Notes: generated by a model not told the origin, from the letters alone. 57,170 nt of DNA from Bradyrhizobium sp. YR681 (GCF_000282615.1 NZ_AKIY01000331.1:1-57170), one strand, 5' to 3'; shown: positions 1 through 10,633, numbered from the stretch's first letter. A program made the numbers and translations.

Positions 1-968
1 CGGGCGAGCTCGCCCGCCTGTTCTCGCAGCTCGGCTTCCGCAGGAGCGGCAAGCATCGCAGCAAGGCGGTGGAGCGCTGGTCGCAAGGCAAGGTCGAGCT
101 CGTCATCAATTGCGAGACCGACGGTTTTGCGCATTCGCATTACGTGACGCACGGCCCCGGCGTGTGCGCGATCGCGCTCGACGTCGACAATGCCGGCCTT
201 GCCATGCAGCGCGCCGAGACGCTGAAGACCCGCACCTTCTACCAGCCGGTCGGGCCGGGTGAGCTCGAGATCCCCGCGATCCACGGCGTCGGCGGCAGCC
301 TGCTCTATTTCCTCGATCAGGCCGGCAAGAACTGGGACACCGATTTCGAAACAATCACAAGCGACGCAGCCCCGGATGCATTGCTCGCGGTCGATCACAT
401 CGCGCAGTCGATGCCCTATGACGAGATGCTGTCCTGGCTCTTGTTCTACACCGGCATTCTCGACTTGAAGCGGCTGCCGCAGATGGAGATCGCCGATCCC
501 AGGGGCCTCGTGCAGAGCCAGGCCATCATCAACGCCGACCAGAGCCTGCGCTTCGTGCTCAACGGCTCGTCCGCCAACCGGACCCTGCCGGCCCGCTTCA
601 TCTCGGAGTTCTTCGGCTCGGGCGTGCAGCACGTCGCGTTCACGTGCGAGGACATCTTCGCAACCGTTGCGGCGATGCGCGCCCGCGGCGCGGATTTCCT
701 GGATATTCCAGACAATTATTACGACGACATCGAAGCCAAATACGACCTCTCGCCCGACCTGATGGCGCAGCTGCGCGCCAATCACATCCTCTACGACCGT
801 GAAGGCGACGGCGAGTTCTTCCAGGTCTACACCCACATCTTCGACGAGCGGTTCTTCTTCGAGATCGTGGAGCGGAGGAATTATCAGGGGTTTGGTGCGG
901 CCAACGCCGGCATCAGGCTGGCGGCACAGTCGCGCGAAGTGCGGCCCGTGAGCATGCCGCGGCTGTAG
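1..968 (+). CDS. HPPD-like VOC dioxygenase domain, C-terminal part (partial)
   Basis: The reading frame is open from the window edge (codon at 3) to the stop at 966-968, so the N-terminus lies outside. The visible part resembles the 4-hydroxyphenylpyruvate-dioxygenase-like half of the fused sugar-phosphate isomerase/HPPD proteins (QuiC-type 3-dehydroshikimate dehydratases). Those enzymes turn dehydroshikimate into protocatechuate; the HPPD half is a paired VOC fold. A His-His-Glu metal triad can be placed at the codons near 396 (VDHIA), 630 (QHVAF) and 861 (FFEIVE), and the HPPD-type segment around 690-740 (IPDNYYDD) is present. Whether the isomerase half is fused upstream cannot be seen. A free-standing HPPD is the alternative. 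Confidence 0.8.
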   Translation, partial: GELARLFSQLGFRRSGKHRSKAVERWSQGKVELVINCETDGFAHSHYVTHGPGVCAIALDVDNAGLAMQRAETLKTRTFYQPVGPGELEIPAIHGVGGSLLYFLDQAGKNWDTDFETITSDAAPDALLAVDHIAQSMPYDEMLSWLLFYTGILDLKRLPQMEIADPRGLVQSQAIINADQSLRFVLNGSSANRTLPARFISEFFGSGVQHVAFTCEDIFATVAAMRARGADFLDIPDNYYDDIEAKYDLSPDLMAQLRANHILYDREGDGEFFQVYTHIFDERFFFEIVERRNYQGFGAANAGIRLAAQSREVRPVSMPRL

Positions 969-981
969 GCTCCATCCACGC

Positions 982-1068
982 TGTCATTGCGAGGAGCAAA
1001 GCGACGAAGCAATCCAGAATCTCTCCGTGGAGGGACTCTGGATTGCTTCGCTGCGCTCGCAATGACGG
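982..1068. repeat. intergenic palindromic repeat (family A)
   Basis: Two imperfect arms of about 35 bp, from 982 (GTCATTGCGAGGAGC) and ending at 1068 (GCTCGCAATGACGG), can fold into one long hairpin between the HPPD-like gene and the convergent binding-protein gene. The arms are typical of dispersed palindromic elements in Bradyrhizobium chromosomes. It may also act as a bidirectional transcription stop, although no T-run follows. Confidence 0.75.
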
Positions 1069-1154
1069 TGTGGCGATGATTGGGCGACCGGCTTCTACCG
1101 TCTCCGCGGAGACTGCCGCTCTCCCCGCAAGCGAGGAGAGCGGAAGCTACCAGC

Positions 1155-2333
1155 TCACTTCATCGGGCATTTGTCGTGGAAGCGGTCCTGGTCGTCAGTG
1201 ACGATGGTGGCGGCGGTCTTCAGCGAGAGTTCGCCTCCCGGGCCCTTCACCACGTCCTGCAAATAGAAGTTCTGGATCGGGATGTGGTTGTTGCCGTACC
1301 TGAACGAGCCGCGCAGCGACTTGAAGTTGGCCTTCTCCATCTCGGCCTTCATCGCGTCCTTCTTGCTGGTGTCGCCCTTCACCGCGACGACCGCGCTGTT
1401 GATGAGCTGCGCTGCGTCATAGGCCTGCGCGCCGTAATAGCTCGGCCGGGCGCCCGGATATTTCTTGCGATAGTCGGCGACGAACCTCTTGTTCTGCTCG
1501 TTCGGGAGGTCGTTCACCCACTCCTGCGCACCGGACACCCCGATCGCATTCTCCTTCTGCAACGGCAACGTCGTCTCATCGACAGTGAAGGCGGTGTAGA
1601 GCTGCATGGTGCTCTTCATACCGGCCTGGACATATTGATTGAGGAACTGCGCGCCGGCCGCACCGGGATAGAACACGAAGATTGATTCGGCACCGGAGGC
1701 ACGGGCTTTCGCCAGTTCGGCCGAGAAGTCGAGCTGGCTCGGCCAGACCGTATACTCCTCGCCCTTGATCTCACCCTTGAAAGTGCTCTTCACGCCCGCG
1801 AGCATGTCCTTGCCCGCGGCATAGTTCGGGCCGATCAGGAACACGCTCTTGACGCCATTCGCGTTCATATAGAGGCCCATGGCGGCGGGCGTCTGGTCGT
1901 TCTGCCAGGAGGTCGAGAACACGTAAGGGCTGCAGAGCTCGCCTGCGAGCTGCGACGGACCGGCATTGGCCGAGATCAGGAAAGTCTGCGAGTCCACGGC
2001 GGTCTTCAGCGAGGCCAAGAGCACGTTCGACCAGATGTAGCCGACGATGAAATCGACCTTGTCGGACTGCACCAGCTTCTCGGTCTTCTGCTTGCCGACA
2101 TCGGGCTTCTGGCCGTCGTCCTCGTAGATCACCTCGACCGGCTTGCCGTCCATCTTGCGGCCGATGTGATCGAGCGCGAGCTCGAAGGAATTGCGCATGT
2201 CGTTGCCGATCACGGCGGTCGGGCCGCTGAAGGTCGAGACAAAACCGATCTTGATGGTGTCGCCGGCGAATGCCGGATTTGCCAGCGCGAGCGCAGCCGC
2301 ACCTGCCAGCCAGAATGCCGTCCTCATAACCAC
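1155..2333 (-). CDS. ABC transporter substrate-binding protein, Leu/Ile/Val (LivK) type
   Basis: A 392-residue periplasmic binding protein of type-1 fold. Residues 1-23 form a classical signal peptide ending in FAGD, and the mature protein opens with IKIGFVSTFSGPTAVIG, the usual start of this family. The conserved middle (YKYPG-like segment, YYGAQAYDAAQLI) is present. It should capture a small carboxylate, amino acid or aromatic acid for a HAAT-family ABC importer. No permease or ATPase gene adjoins it, so it is an orphan component or its partners lie elsewhere. Its neighbour on the left is an aromatic-pathway-like gene, so an aromatic-acid ligand is possible but unproven. Confidence 0.88.
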   Translation of the reverse strand: MVMRTAFWLAGAAALALANPAFAGDTIKIGFVSTFSGPTAVIGNDMRNSFELALDHIGRKMDGKPVEVIYEDDGQKPDVGKQKTEKLVQSDKVDFIVGYIWSNVLLASLKTAVDSQTFLISANAGPSQLAGELCSPYVFSTSWQNDQTPAAMGLYMNANGVKSVFLIGPNYAAGKDMLAGVKSTFKGEIKGEEYTVWPSQLDFSAELAKARASGAESIFVFYPGAAGAQFLNQYVQAGMKSTMQLYTAFTVDETTLPLQKENAIGVSGAQEWVNDLPNEQNKRFVADYRKKYPGARPSYYGAQAYDAAQLINSAVVAVKGDTSKKDAMKAEMEKANFKSLRGSFRYGNNHIPIQNFYLQDVVKGPGGELSLKTAATIVTDDQDRFHDKCPMK

Positions 2334-2637
2334 TCCCCTCCTTATTATTGATCCCGGAAACGGGGTGACCGCCGCCCCGGGTCGTCTCTATTGAACGCAA
2401 AATCTGTCGCGCCGCCAATGGCTCAGCGCCCGCCCCTGCACCATATTTCGCCCCAATCGGGGATGGCAAGAAATATAATTCTACTCACTTCGGCCAAGAT
2501 CACTCCAAGGCTGCGGCGCTTTCGCGGGGAATGCCAATACGATCAGCCTATTCCACGATTGATGACGGCTATTGGACTGCCGCGCCCAATCAGCACTTAA
2601 ATGAAGGCGTAGAGCGCAGCGAGATTCGAGGCACATC
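2334..2637. other. divergent intergenic region without a gene
   Basis: This 304-bp gap separates the divergent binding-protein and NADH-dehydrogenase-like genes and must hold both promoters. I see no convincing hexamer pair. The only visible structure is a nested inverted repeat at 2443-2476: outer arms ATATTTC and GAAATAT, inner arms CCCC and GGGG, in locally AT-rich DNA. It could be an operator or a transcribed hairpin. Confidence 0.45.
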
Positions 2638-3903
2638 ATGGCCGCTACCCCCCACCGCGTCGTCATCGTCGGAGCCGGCTTCGGCGGGCTGGAGACGACC
2701 TACCGGCTTGCGGGCGCGCCAGTCGAGATCACGCTGATCGACCGCCGCAACCATCATCTATTCCAACCGCTGCTCTACCAGGTCGCCACCGCCTCGCTCG
2801 CGACCAGCGAGATCGCCTGGCCCGTGCGCCATCTCATGCGCGACCGGCGCGAGGTGACGACGTTGTTCGCAACCGTGAGCGGGGTGGATGCGACAAGGCG
2901 CCGCGTGCTGATCGACGACGGCAGCGAGGTGCCCTACGACACGCTGGTGCTCGCGACCGGCGCGCGCCACGCCTATTTCGGCCACGACGAATGGGAGCAG
3001 TTCGCGCCCGGCCTGAAGACGCTGGAGGATGCGACCACGCTGCGCCGTCACATCCTGGTGGCATTCGAGCGCGCCGAGCGTGAGACCGATCCGGTCAAGC
3101 GCGCGGCGCGGTTGACTTTTGTCATCGTCGGCGCCGGTCCCACCGGCGTGGAGCTCGCCGGCACCATCGCCGAGATGGCGCATCACACCCTGCCCGCCGA
3201 CTTCCGCAACATCGACACCCACAAGGCGCGCGTGGTGCTGATCGAAGCGGGGCCGCGCGTGCTCGCGGGCTTTCCCGACGACCTCTCGGCCTATGCGCAG
3301 GCTTCGCTTGAAAAGATCGGCGTCGAAGTCGTGCTCGGGCAGGCCGTCACCGAGATCAATCGTGAGGGCGTGGTGTTCGGCGGCAAGCTGCTCGAGGCCA
3401 AGACACGAATCTGGGCGGCCGGCGTGCGCGCTTCGCCTGCCGCCGAGTGGCTGGGCACGCCAAGCGATCGCGCCGGTCGCGTGCAGGTCGAAGACGACCT
3501 GACGATCGCTGATCATCCCGAGATCTTTGCGATCGGCGATACCATCAGCATCAACGCCTGGGACGGCAAGCCGGTGCCCGGCATCGCACCGGCCGCAAAG
3601 CAGCAAGGCCGCCATGTCGCCGAGACCATCAAGGCGCGGCTGCGCGGCGAGAGCAAAGGCCCGTTCCGCTACAAGCATTCCGGCAGCCTGGCGCAGATCG
3701 GCAAGCGGCTCGCGGTGATCGATTTCGGCAAGATCAAACTGCGCGGCACCATTGCGTGGTGGATCTGGGGCATCGCCCACATCTACTTCCTGATCGGGCT
3801 GCGCCACCGCCTCAGCGTCGCGCTGAGCTGGCTCTGGATCTACGCCCGCGACCAGCGCGCCGCGCGGCTGATCACACAGGGCAGCAGCAAGGTGGTGGGG
3901 TGA
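2638..3903 (+). CDS. NAD(P)/FAD-dependent oxidoreductase, type II NADH dehydrogenase-like
   Basis: A 421-residue flavoprotein with two Rossmann dinucleotide motifs: VIVGAGFGG at residues 9-17 for FAD and VIVGAGPTGVELAG near residue 162 for NAD(P)H. The second FAD-contact motif AIGDT lies near residue 299. The C-terminal stretch (about 365-410) is rich in Trp and hydrophobic residues, as in the amphipathic membrane anchor of Ndh-2 enzymes. The family passes electrons from NADH to quinone at the inner face of the cytoplasmic membrane without pumping protons. It is transcribed alone. A close relative with another electron acceptor cannot be excluded. Confidence 0.88.
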   Translation: MAATPHRVVIVGAGFGGLETTYRLAGAPVEITLIDRRNHHLFQPLLYQVATASLATSEIAWPVRHLMRDRREVTTLFATVSGVDATRRRVLIDDGSEVPYDTLVLATGARHAYFGHDEWEQFAPGLKTLEDATTLRRHILVAFERAERETDPVKRAARLTFVIVGAGPTGVELAGTIAEMAHHTLPADFRNIDTHKARVVLIEAGPRVLAGFPDDLSAYAQASLEKIGVEVVLGQAVTEINREGVVFGGKLLEAKTRIWAAGVRASPAAEWLGTPSDRAGRVQVEDDLTIADHPEIFAIGDTISINAWDGKPVPGIAPAAKQQGRHVAETIKARLRGESKGPFRYKHSGSLAQIGKRLAVIDFGKIKLRGTIAWWIWGIAHIYFLIGLRHRLSVALSWLWIYARDQRAARLITQGSSKVVG

Positions 3904-4021
3904 GGAGGAGTCTGCGCGAGGACAGTGAGACTCGAATGCGTTGATCGTCCGCATCGTCATTGCAGTGACGCGGATGCGGCGCATTTGTCGCGCCACATCC
4001 GGCAGCTGCGATGCGCGGCGC

Positions 4022-5134
<1,113 letters not shown>

Positions 5135-5224
5135 GCGGGGAGTTCCGGGGGATGGAGGGAAAGCTGGCCGCGATGCTAGCGAGCCTCTTCCCTCTCCTCA
5201 AGCCGCCGGGCACGCAACCCTCCC

Positions 5225-6187
5225 CTACGGCTTGATGCCAGCGGCCTTGATCAGTTCCAGATTGGCCGCCATCTCGCGCTTGACGAAGTCGTCCATCTCG
5301 GCCGGCTTCATCGCCATCGGTTCGATGCCGAGCTTTTTCAGGCTCGCCTGCATCGCCGGATTGGCCAATACTCTCTCGCCCGTCGCGTGCAGCTTTTCGA
5401 CGATCTCGCGCGGCGTCTTCGCGGGCACGAACACACCGAACCAGATCTCGCTGTCGGCGTCCTTCAATCCGATCTCGACCGGCGTCGGCACGTCGGGCAG
5501 ATCGGCGACGCGCTTGGCCGTCGAGACCACCAGCGCGCGGACCTGGCCCTCGCGGATCAGCGGCAGCGCTGTCGCCAGCGGACAGAAATAAAGATCGATC
5601 CGTCCGCCGAGAATGTCGGCGATCACTTCCGGGCCGGCGCGATACGGCACATGCGTGGCCTCGATCCCGGCGGCATAGCGGAATTTCTCGCTCGAGATAT
5701 GCACGGCGCTGCCGATGCCAACCGAGCCGAACGAAATAGAGCCGGGTTTTGCCCTGGCGTCGGCGATGAAGTCCTGGATGGTTTTCCAGGGCCGCTCCTT
5801 CGGCACGATCATCACATTGGCGCCGGATCCGATCATGAACACCGAGGCGAGGTCGCGGGTGGGGTCGAAGCTCGCGCTCGGAAAAATCAGGGGCGCGACG
5901 GTCAGCGCCGACGATTGGGCGAGAAGGCTGTAGCCATCGGGATCGGATTTGGCGACCAGCGCGGAACCGACCACGCCGCCGCCGCCGGCGCGGTTTTCGA
6001 CCACGATGGATTGACCGAGCTCGGCGGCGAGACGCTCGAACACCAGCCGCGGCACCACGTCGGCCGCGCTGCCCGGACCGAACGGGATGGTCGCCTTGAT
6101 CAGCCGCGTCGGCCAGCCTTCTGCCTGTGCTGCAGTGGCTGTCCAGAAACCGACAAGGACGCAAAACGCCCGAAGAAACCTGTTCAT
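5225..6187 (-). CDS. Bug/TctC-family tripartite tricarboxylate transporter binding protein
   Basis: A 320-residue periplasmic binding protein with a short signal peptide (cut near TAAQA, residues 18-22). The mature start WPTRLIKATIPFGPGSAADVV is the Bug-family opening, where the PFGPGS/AAD loop contacts the carboxylate ligand. These proteins feed TctAB-type secondary transporters, but no tctA or tctB gene is adjacent, which is common in organisms with many Bug paralogues. The ligand cannot be inferred. Confidence 0.88.
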   Translation of the reverse strand: MNRFLRAFCVLVGFWTATAAQAEGWPTRLIKATIPFGPGSAADVVPRLVFERLAAELGQSIVVENRAGGGGVVGSALVAKSDPDGYSLLAQSSALTVAPLIFPSASFDPTRDLASVFMIGSGANVMIVPKERPWKTIQDFIADARAKPGSISFGSVGIGSAVHISSEKFRYAAGIEATHVPYRAGPEVIADILGGRIDLYFCPLATALPLIREGQVRALVVSTAKRVADLPDVPTPVEIGLKDADSEIWFGVFVPAKTPREIVEKLHATGERVLANPAMQASLKKLGIEPMAMKPAEMDDFVKREMAANLELIKAAGIKP

Positions 6188-6242
6188 CGAGAACTCCGTT
6201 TCAATGACCTCGAGCGCTGCAAGAACCGTTCCGTAAGGCGAG

Positions 6243-7319
6243 CTACTCCACCAACGTAAACTGCAACAGCAGCGTGCGCTGGAGCAGCGAGAAATTGTCG
6301 TCCGACACCAGCGTCAGCACGGTCTCGCCCTCCGCCGTGACGTGGGCGTCGATGCCTTCCATGTTGTCGATCTCGTGGCCGAGATCGGCGTTGAACAGCG
6401 CCGGGCCGTCGACCAGCGCATTCGGTGCGATCGATTTGAGCGGGATCGCCCGGATGCGGATATTGACGCCGGTGAACCAGGAGAATTTGCGTTCGAGGAT
6501 AAGGAGTTCGCCCGAGGGCAGCAGCACGGCGTCGCTGATGTCGAATTTCTCGGTGCGGCGCACGCTGAATTGGCCAGGCGTCGGGCCGCCGATCAGGAAG
6601 GCGACCAGATTGCCGTCGGCGTCCAGCCCGCGCTCGGAGAATGCGATCAGGGTGCCGGCGAGCGGCTGGCCCTTGTCCCTGGGCACGAAGACCAGCGCCT
6701 CGACCCCCTTGTTGGACGGCAGCTTGCGTATCGCCGCCGGCGTCGGCACCACCTCGCCCCGGGCGCGCGTGCCGCCCTTGGCGAAATCGAAGCGCATGAT
6801 CTGGTTGACGCGTTCGAGCCCGACATAGACGAGGTTGCCGTCGCGTGCGAGCGACTCGGTGTCGTACCAGAAACGCTTCTCCGTGATCGGCCGCCCTTCC
6901 GCGCCCAGCACCGGCGCGGCCTCGACGTCGTCGAGCCCGGCCATCTTGCTGCCGGAATAGCGGATGCGGCCGGTGAACCAGCCGCCCTGGTCGGAGATCG
7001 CGAGGAAATGCTCGCCTTTCGCATCGAGCCGGATGCCGGACAGGCCGCCGAAACCGCGATAGGGCGAGGTCAGCACCAGGCCGCTGCGATACTCGAGCGA
7101 GCCGAAGCGGGTGCGCGAGCGGTCACGCGGTTCGAAATTCGGGATCGGCCGGGCGTTGACCTCGACACTGGTGGGCTCGGCGACGCCGTGCTCGACCTGC
7201 GAGATGCGCGGCGGCGGCTCGGTCGTCGCTTGCGCCTGAGCGAGGCGGGAGAGTGCGAGAGTGGAAAATCCCGCCGCCGCGTGGCCAAGAAAGCGGCGGC
7301 GGGACGATTGCGTGCTCAC
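6243..7319 (-). CDS. Tat-exported esterase-like phytase-family protein
   Basis: A 358-residue protein with a twin-arginine signal (SRRRFLGHAAAGF at residues 6-18; Ala-rich end near AQAQ), so it is probably exported folded. The body, with repeated GG/GI segments and acidic blades, matches the 'esterase-like activity of phytase' beta-propeller family (PF13449 by memory). Its start overlaps the stop of cobT by 4 nt (ATGA at 7316-7319), so it is likely translated from the cobS-GNAT-cobT transcript. No link to cobalamin is known, so the coupling may only reflect expression. Substrate unknown. Confidence 0.82.
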   Translation of the reverse strand: MSTQSSRRRFLGHAAAGFSTLALSRLAQAQATTEPPPRISQVEHGVAEPTSVEVNARPIPNFEPRDRSRTRFGSLEYRSGLVLTSPYRGFGGLSGIRLDAKGEHFLAISDQGGWFTGRIRYSGSKMAGLDDVEAAPVLGAEGRPITEKRFWYDTESLARDGNLVYVGLERVNQIMRFDFAKGGTRARGEVVPTPAAIRKLPSNKGVEALVFVPRDKGQPLAGTLIAFSERGLDADGNLVAFLIGGPTPGQFSVRRTEKFDISDAVLLPSGELLILERKFSWFTGVNIRIRAIPLKSIAPNALVDGPALFNADLGHEIDNMEGIDAHVTAEGETVLTLVSDDNFSLLQRTLLLQFTLVE

Positions 7320-9223
7320 GAATGCAGTTTGCGTCGCGGGCGACCGGCCGGCTGCGTGGGTGCGGTGTTGGTCTCGCTGAACAGTTCGGCGAGCTTCTCG
7401 GTGATGGCGCCGCCGAGCTCTTCGGCGTCCACGATCGTCACCGCGCGGCGGTAGTAGCGCGTCACGTCATGGCCGATGCCGATCGCGATCAGCTCGACCG
7501 GCGAGCGGGTCTCGATCTCTTCGATGATGTGGCGCAAATGCCGCTCGAGATAATTGCCGGGATTGACCGACAGCGTGGAATCGTCGACCGGCGCACCGTC
7601 CGAGATCATCATCAGGATCTTGCGCTGCTCGGGCCGACCGAGCAGGCGCTTGTGCGCCCAATCCAGCGCCTCGCCGTCGATGTTCTCCTTGAGGAGACCC
7701 TCACGCATCATCAGGCCAAGATTCTTTCGCGCACGGCGCCACGGAGCGTCGGCCGACTTGTAGATGATGTGGCGGAGATCGTTGAGGCGGCCGGGATTGG
7801 CCGGCTTGCCGGCGGCCAGCCACGCCTCGCGCGATTGCCCGCCCTTCCAGGCGCGCGTGGTGAAGCCCAGAATCTCGACCTTGACGCCGCAACGCTCCAG
7901 CGTGCGGGCGAGGATGTCAGCACAGGTCGCCGCGACCGTGATCGGGCGGCCGCGCATCGAGCCGGAATTGTCGAGCAGCAGCGTCACCACGGTGTCGCGG
8001 AACGTCGCCTCCTTCTCGTGCATGAAGGACAGCGGGTGATGGGGATCGGTCACCACGCGCGACAGACGCGCGGGATCCAGAATGCCCTCTTCGAGATCGA
8101 ACTCCCAGGCGCGGTTCTGCTGCGCCATAAGGCGCCGCTGAAGCCGGTTGGCGAGACGGGCGACGATGCCCTGCAAATGCGCGAGCTGCTTGTCGAGATA
8201 GGCGCGCAGGCGCTCCAGCTCGTCATGGTCGCAGAGGTCTTCGGCCGCGATGACCTCGTCGAACTTCGGCGCGAAGGCGTGATATTCCGGCCCGCGCGGC
8301 TCGTTCTTGCCGTGCGAGTTCGGACGCGTCGCCTCGCCCGGCGTCTCGTCGTCGCCGAGCTCGCCGTCGTCGAAGGTGTCGGAGGTCGAGGCCTGAGCGC
8401 TTTCCATCGCGCTTTCGCTCATCTCCTCGCTGGAGGCCTGCGCCTGGTCGGCGCTCATCTCCTGGGCGGCATCGGAATCGGGCGAGCCCTCGGCACCGGA
8501 CTGGTCGTTGTCGCCGTCCTGGTTCTCGTCGTTGTCCTCATTGTCTTCGCTGTCGGCGCTGCGCTCGTCGCCGAGCTCGAGCGCGGTCAGCAGATCATGC
8601 ACGGCATCGCCGAACCTGGTCTGGTCCTCGACGAGGATGTCGAGCCGGTCGAGCCGCTTGCCGATCTTGTCTTCGAGAATCGGACGCCAGAGATCGACCA
8701 TCTTCTTCGCAGCCGTCGGCGGCGCCATGCCGGTCAGGCGCTCACGCACCAGCATCGCCAGCGCGTCGGCCAGCGGCGCATCGGCGCGGTCGGTAATCTC
8801 GTCGAACTTGCCGCGATGAAAATGATCGTCGAGCATTGCGGTGAGATTCTTGGCAACGCCCGCCATGCGGCGCGCACCGATCGCCTCGACACGGGCCTGC
8901 TCGACCGCCTCGAACACGCCGCGCGCCTGCGGATTGCCGGGCATCAGCTTGCGATGCAGCTTGGCATCGTGACAGGCGATCTTGAGCGCGATGGAGTCGG
9001 CGTGGCCGCGCACGATCGCGGCGTCGCGCTTTGTCATCTTGCGCGCCGGCTCCGGCAGCCGCGCCTTGCCGGGCGCAAGCCCCGGGCGCTCGGCCGCGAA
9101 GCTCACGTCGAGCTCGGGCGATTTCGCAATCGCCTTGAGACAGGAAGCGACCGAGCGCTTGAACGGCTCGGTCGGCGCTTCCTTGGTGTTACGGAATTTG
9201 GAGTTGGATGATGATGTGCTCAT
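7316..9223 (-). CDS. cobT: cobaltochelatase subunit CobT
   Basis: A 635-residue subunit of the aerobic cobaltochelatase CobN-CobS-CobT, which inserts Co2+ into hydrogenobyrinic acid a,c-diamide. The layout is typical: an N-terminal helical part, a strongly acidic Asp/Glu/Ser/Gln linker at about residues 217-300, and a C-terminal von Willebrand A domain with the MIDAS motif DNSGSM. The start overlaps the upstream GNAT stop by 4 nt (9220-9223) and its stop overlaps the next gene, so three genes are coupled. CobN is not in the window. Confidence 0.96.
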   Translation of the reverse strand: MSTSSSNSKFRNTKEAPTEPFKRSVASCLKAIAKSPELDVSFAAERPGLAPGKARLPEPARKMTKRDAAIVRGHADSIALKIACHDAKLHRKLMPGNPQARGVFEAVEQARVEAIGARRMAGVAKNLTAMLDDHFHRGKFDEITDRADAPLADALAMLVRERLTGMAPPTAAKKMVDLWRPILEDKIGKRLDRLDILVEDQTRFGDAVHDLLTALELGDERSADSEDNEDNDENQDGDNDQSGAEGSPDSDAAQEMSADQAQASSEEMSESAMESAQASTSDTFDDGELGDDETPGEATRPNSHGKNEPRGPEYHAFAPKFDEVIAAEDLCDHDELERLRAYLDKQLAHLQGIVARLANRLQRRLMAQQNRAWEFDLEEGILDPARLSRVVTDPHHPLSFMHEKEATFRDTVVTLLLDNSGSMRGRPITVAATCADILARTLERCGVKVEILGFTTRAWKGGQSREAWLAAGKPANPGRLNDLRHIIYKSADAPWRRARKNLGLMMREGLLKENIDGEALDWAHKRLLGRPEQRKILMMISDGAPVDDSTLSVNPGNYLERHLRHIIEEIETRSPVELIAIGIGHDVTRYYRRAVTIVDAEELGGAITEKLAELFSETNTAPTQPAGRPRRKLHS

Positions 9224-9630
9224 AGCGACTTCGTAAACGAGTGGCGCGTCACGCCGCCGGGATAGCCCTTGACGGTGCCGAATTCCTCGTACCCCTGGGA
9301 ACGATAGAAGCCCGGCGCCTGGAAACTCATCGTGTCGACATGGGCCTGGACCGCGCCCTGCCGTCTTGCCTCGTCCTCGATCGCCGCAATCAGCTTCGTC
9401 CCATGACCCTTGCCGCGCTGCTTCTGGTCGATCCAGAAATACTGGATGAACAGAACCGTGGCCCAGAGGTACCCGACGATGCCACCGACGATCTTGCCGC
9501 GGTCCTTCAGCGAGACCGCGATGCCCTTGAACTTCTGCTTCCCCATGTGCTCGTCGTTATAGGCGCCGAGCCCGGCGAGCACAGCCTTTTTGGTCGTCCC
9601 AATGGTGCGCTCGACGGTGATGGTTGGCAT
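9220..9630 (-). CDS. GNAT-family N-acetyltransferase
   Basis: A 136-residue acetyltransferase. The start is placed at the ATG at 9630 (MPTITVERTIG) because the frame upstream of it runs back into cobS and has no GNAT character; this leaves a 4-nt gap to the cobS stop. The acetyl-CoA loop is visible as QKQRGKGHGTKL (Q-x-x-G-x-G), followed by the usual FYRSQGYEEFG segment near the C-terminus. It lies between the two cobaltochelatase genes, with a 4-nt overlap into cobT. Acceptor substrate unknown; the location suggests coexpression with CobS/CobT, but not necessarily a role in cobalamin synthesis. Confidence 0.88.
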   Translation of the reverse strand: MPTITVERTIGTTKKAVLAGLGAYNDEHMGKQKFKGIAVSLKDRGKIVGGIVGYLWATVLFIQYFWIDQKQRGKGHGTKLIAAIEDEARRQGAVQAHVDTMSFQAPGFYRSQGYEEFGTVKGYPGGVTRHSFTKSL

Positions 9631-9634
9631 GAGG

Positions 9635-10633
9635 TCAGCTGAGCGCCACGTTGACTGCCGATTCCGGCAGCTCCGCATTGAAGCAGCGCTGGTAGAACTC
9701 GGCGACCAGGGGACGCTCGAGCTCGTCGCACTTGTTGAGGAAGGTGACCCGGAACGCAAAGCCGATATCGCCGAAGATGTCGGCGTTTTCGGCCCAGGTG
9801 ATCACCGTGCGCGGGCTCATCACCGTCGACAGATCGCCATTGGCGAAGGCGTTACGGGTGAGATCGGCGAGGCGCACCATCTTGTTGACGATGTCGCGGC
9901 CTTCCTGGGTGCGATAGTGCTTGGCCTTGGCCAGCACGATCTCGACTTCCTCGTCGTGGCTGAGGTAGTTCAGCGTGGTGACGATCGACCAGCGGTCCAT
10001 CTGGCCCTGGTTGATCTGCTGGGTGCCGTGATAGAGGCCCGAGGTGTCGCCGAGACCAACGGTATTCGCCGTGGCGAAAAGCCGGAACGACGGGTGCGGC
10101 TTGATCACCTTGTTCTGGTCGAGCAGCGTCAGGCGTCCGGAGACCTCCAGCACGCGCTGGATCACGAACATCACGTCCGGACGACCGGCGTCGTATTCGT
10201 CGAACACCAGCGCGACGTTGTGCTGGAGCGCCCAGGGCAGGATGCCGTCGCGGAATTCGGTGACCTGCTTGCCGTCGCGGACCACGATGGAGTCCTTGCC
10301 GACGAGGTCGATACGGCTGATGTGGCTGTCGAGGTTGACGCGCACGCAGGGCCAGTTCAGGCGGGCGGCGACCTGCTCGATATGGGTGGATTTACCGGTG
10401 CCGTGATAGCCGGTCACCATCACGCGGCGATTGCGGGCGAAGCCGGCGAGAATGGCCAGCGTGGTGGCGCGGTCGAAGCGGTAGTCGGAATCGACTTCGG
10501 GCACATGAGGATCGACTTCGGAATAGGCCGGCACTTCGAGATCGCTGTCGATCCCGAACACCTGGCGGACCGACACCTTCATGTCGGGCAAACCGGAAAC
10601 TTCCTCAACTTTGGACAGGGCGGCGGTCGTCAT
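9635..10633 (-). CDS. cobS: cobaltochelatase subunit CobS (AAA+ ATPase)
   Basis: A 332-residue AAA+ motor of the aerobic cobaltochelatase. The start at the ATG 10633 (MTTAALSKVEEVSG) fits family length; the longer frame upstream has no family match. Walker A reads GYHGTGKST and Walker B ALVFDEYDAG, as in CobS/MoxR-like ATPases. CobS hexamers work with CobT hexamers to drive metal insertion by CobN. It is the first gene of the run cobS-GNAT-cobT-phytase-like on the minus strand. I looked for a cobalamin riboswitch upstream and saw no recognisable B12 box. Confidence 0.96.
   Translation of the reverse strand: MTTAALSKVEEVSGLPDMKVSVRQVFGIDSDLEVPAYSEVDPHVPEVDSDYRFDRATTLAILAGFARNRRVMVTGYHGTGKSTHIEQVAARLNWPCVRVNLDSHISRIDLVGKDSIVVRDGKQVTEFRDGILPWALQHNVALVFDEYDAGRPDVMFVIQRVLEVSGRLTLLDQNKVIKPHPSFRLFATANTVGLGDTSGLYHGTQQINQGQMDRWSIVTTLNYLSHDEEVEIVLAKAKHYRTQEGRDIVNKMVRLADLTRNAFANGDLSTVMSPRTVITWAENADIFGDIGFAFRVTFLNKCDELERPLVAEFYQRCFNAELPESAVNVALS

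Noticed and set aside
1155..2333. Part of a complete ABC operon
   Set aside because: No permease or ATPase gene lies on either side; the nearest such genes belong to the separate amide cluster 24 kb away.
7253..9211. A 652-residue open frame opposite cobT
   Set aside because: It lacks any recognisable motif and mirrors the acidic linker and VWA domain of cobT.
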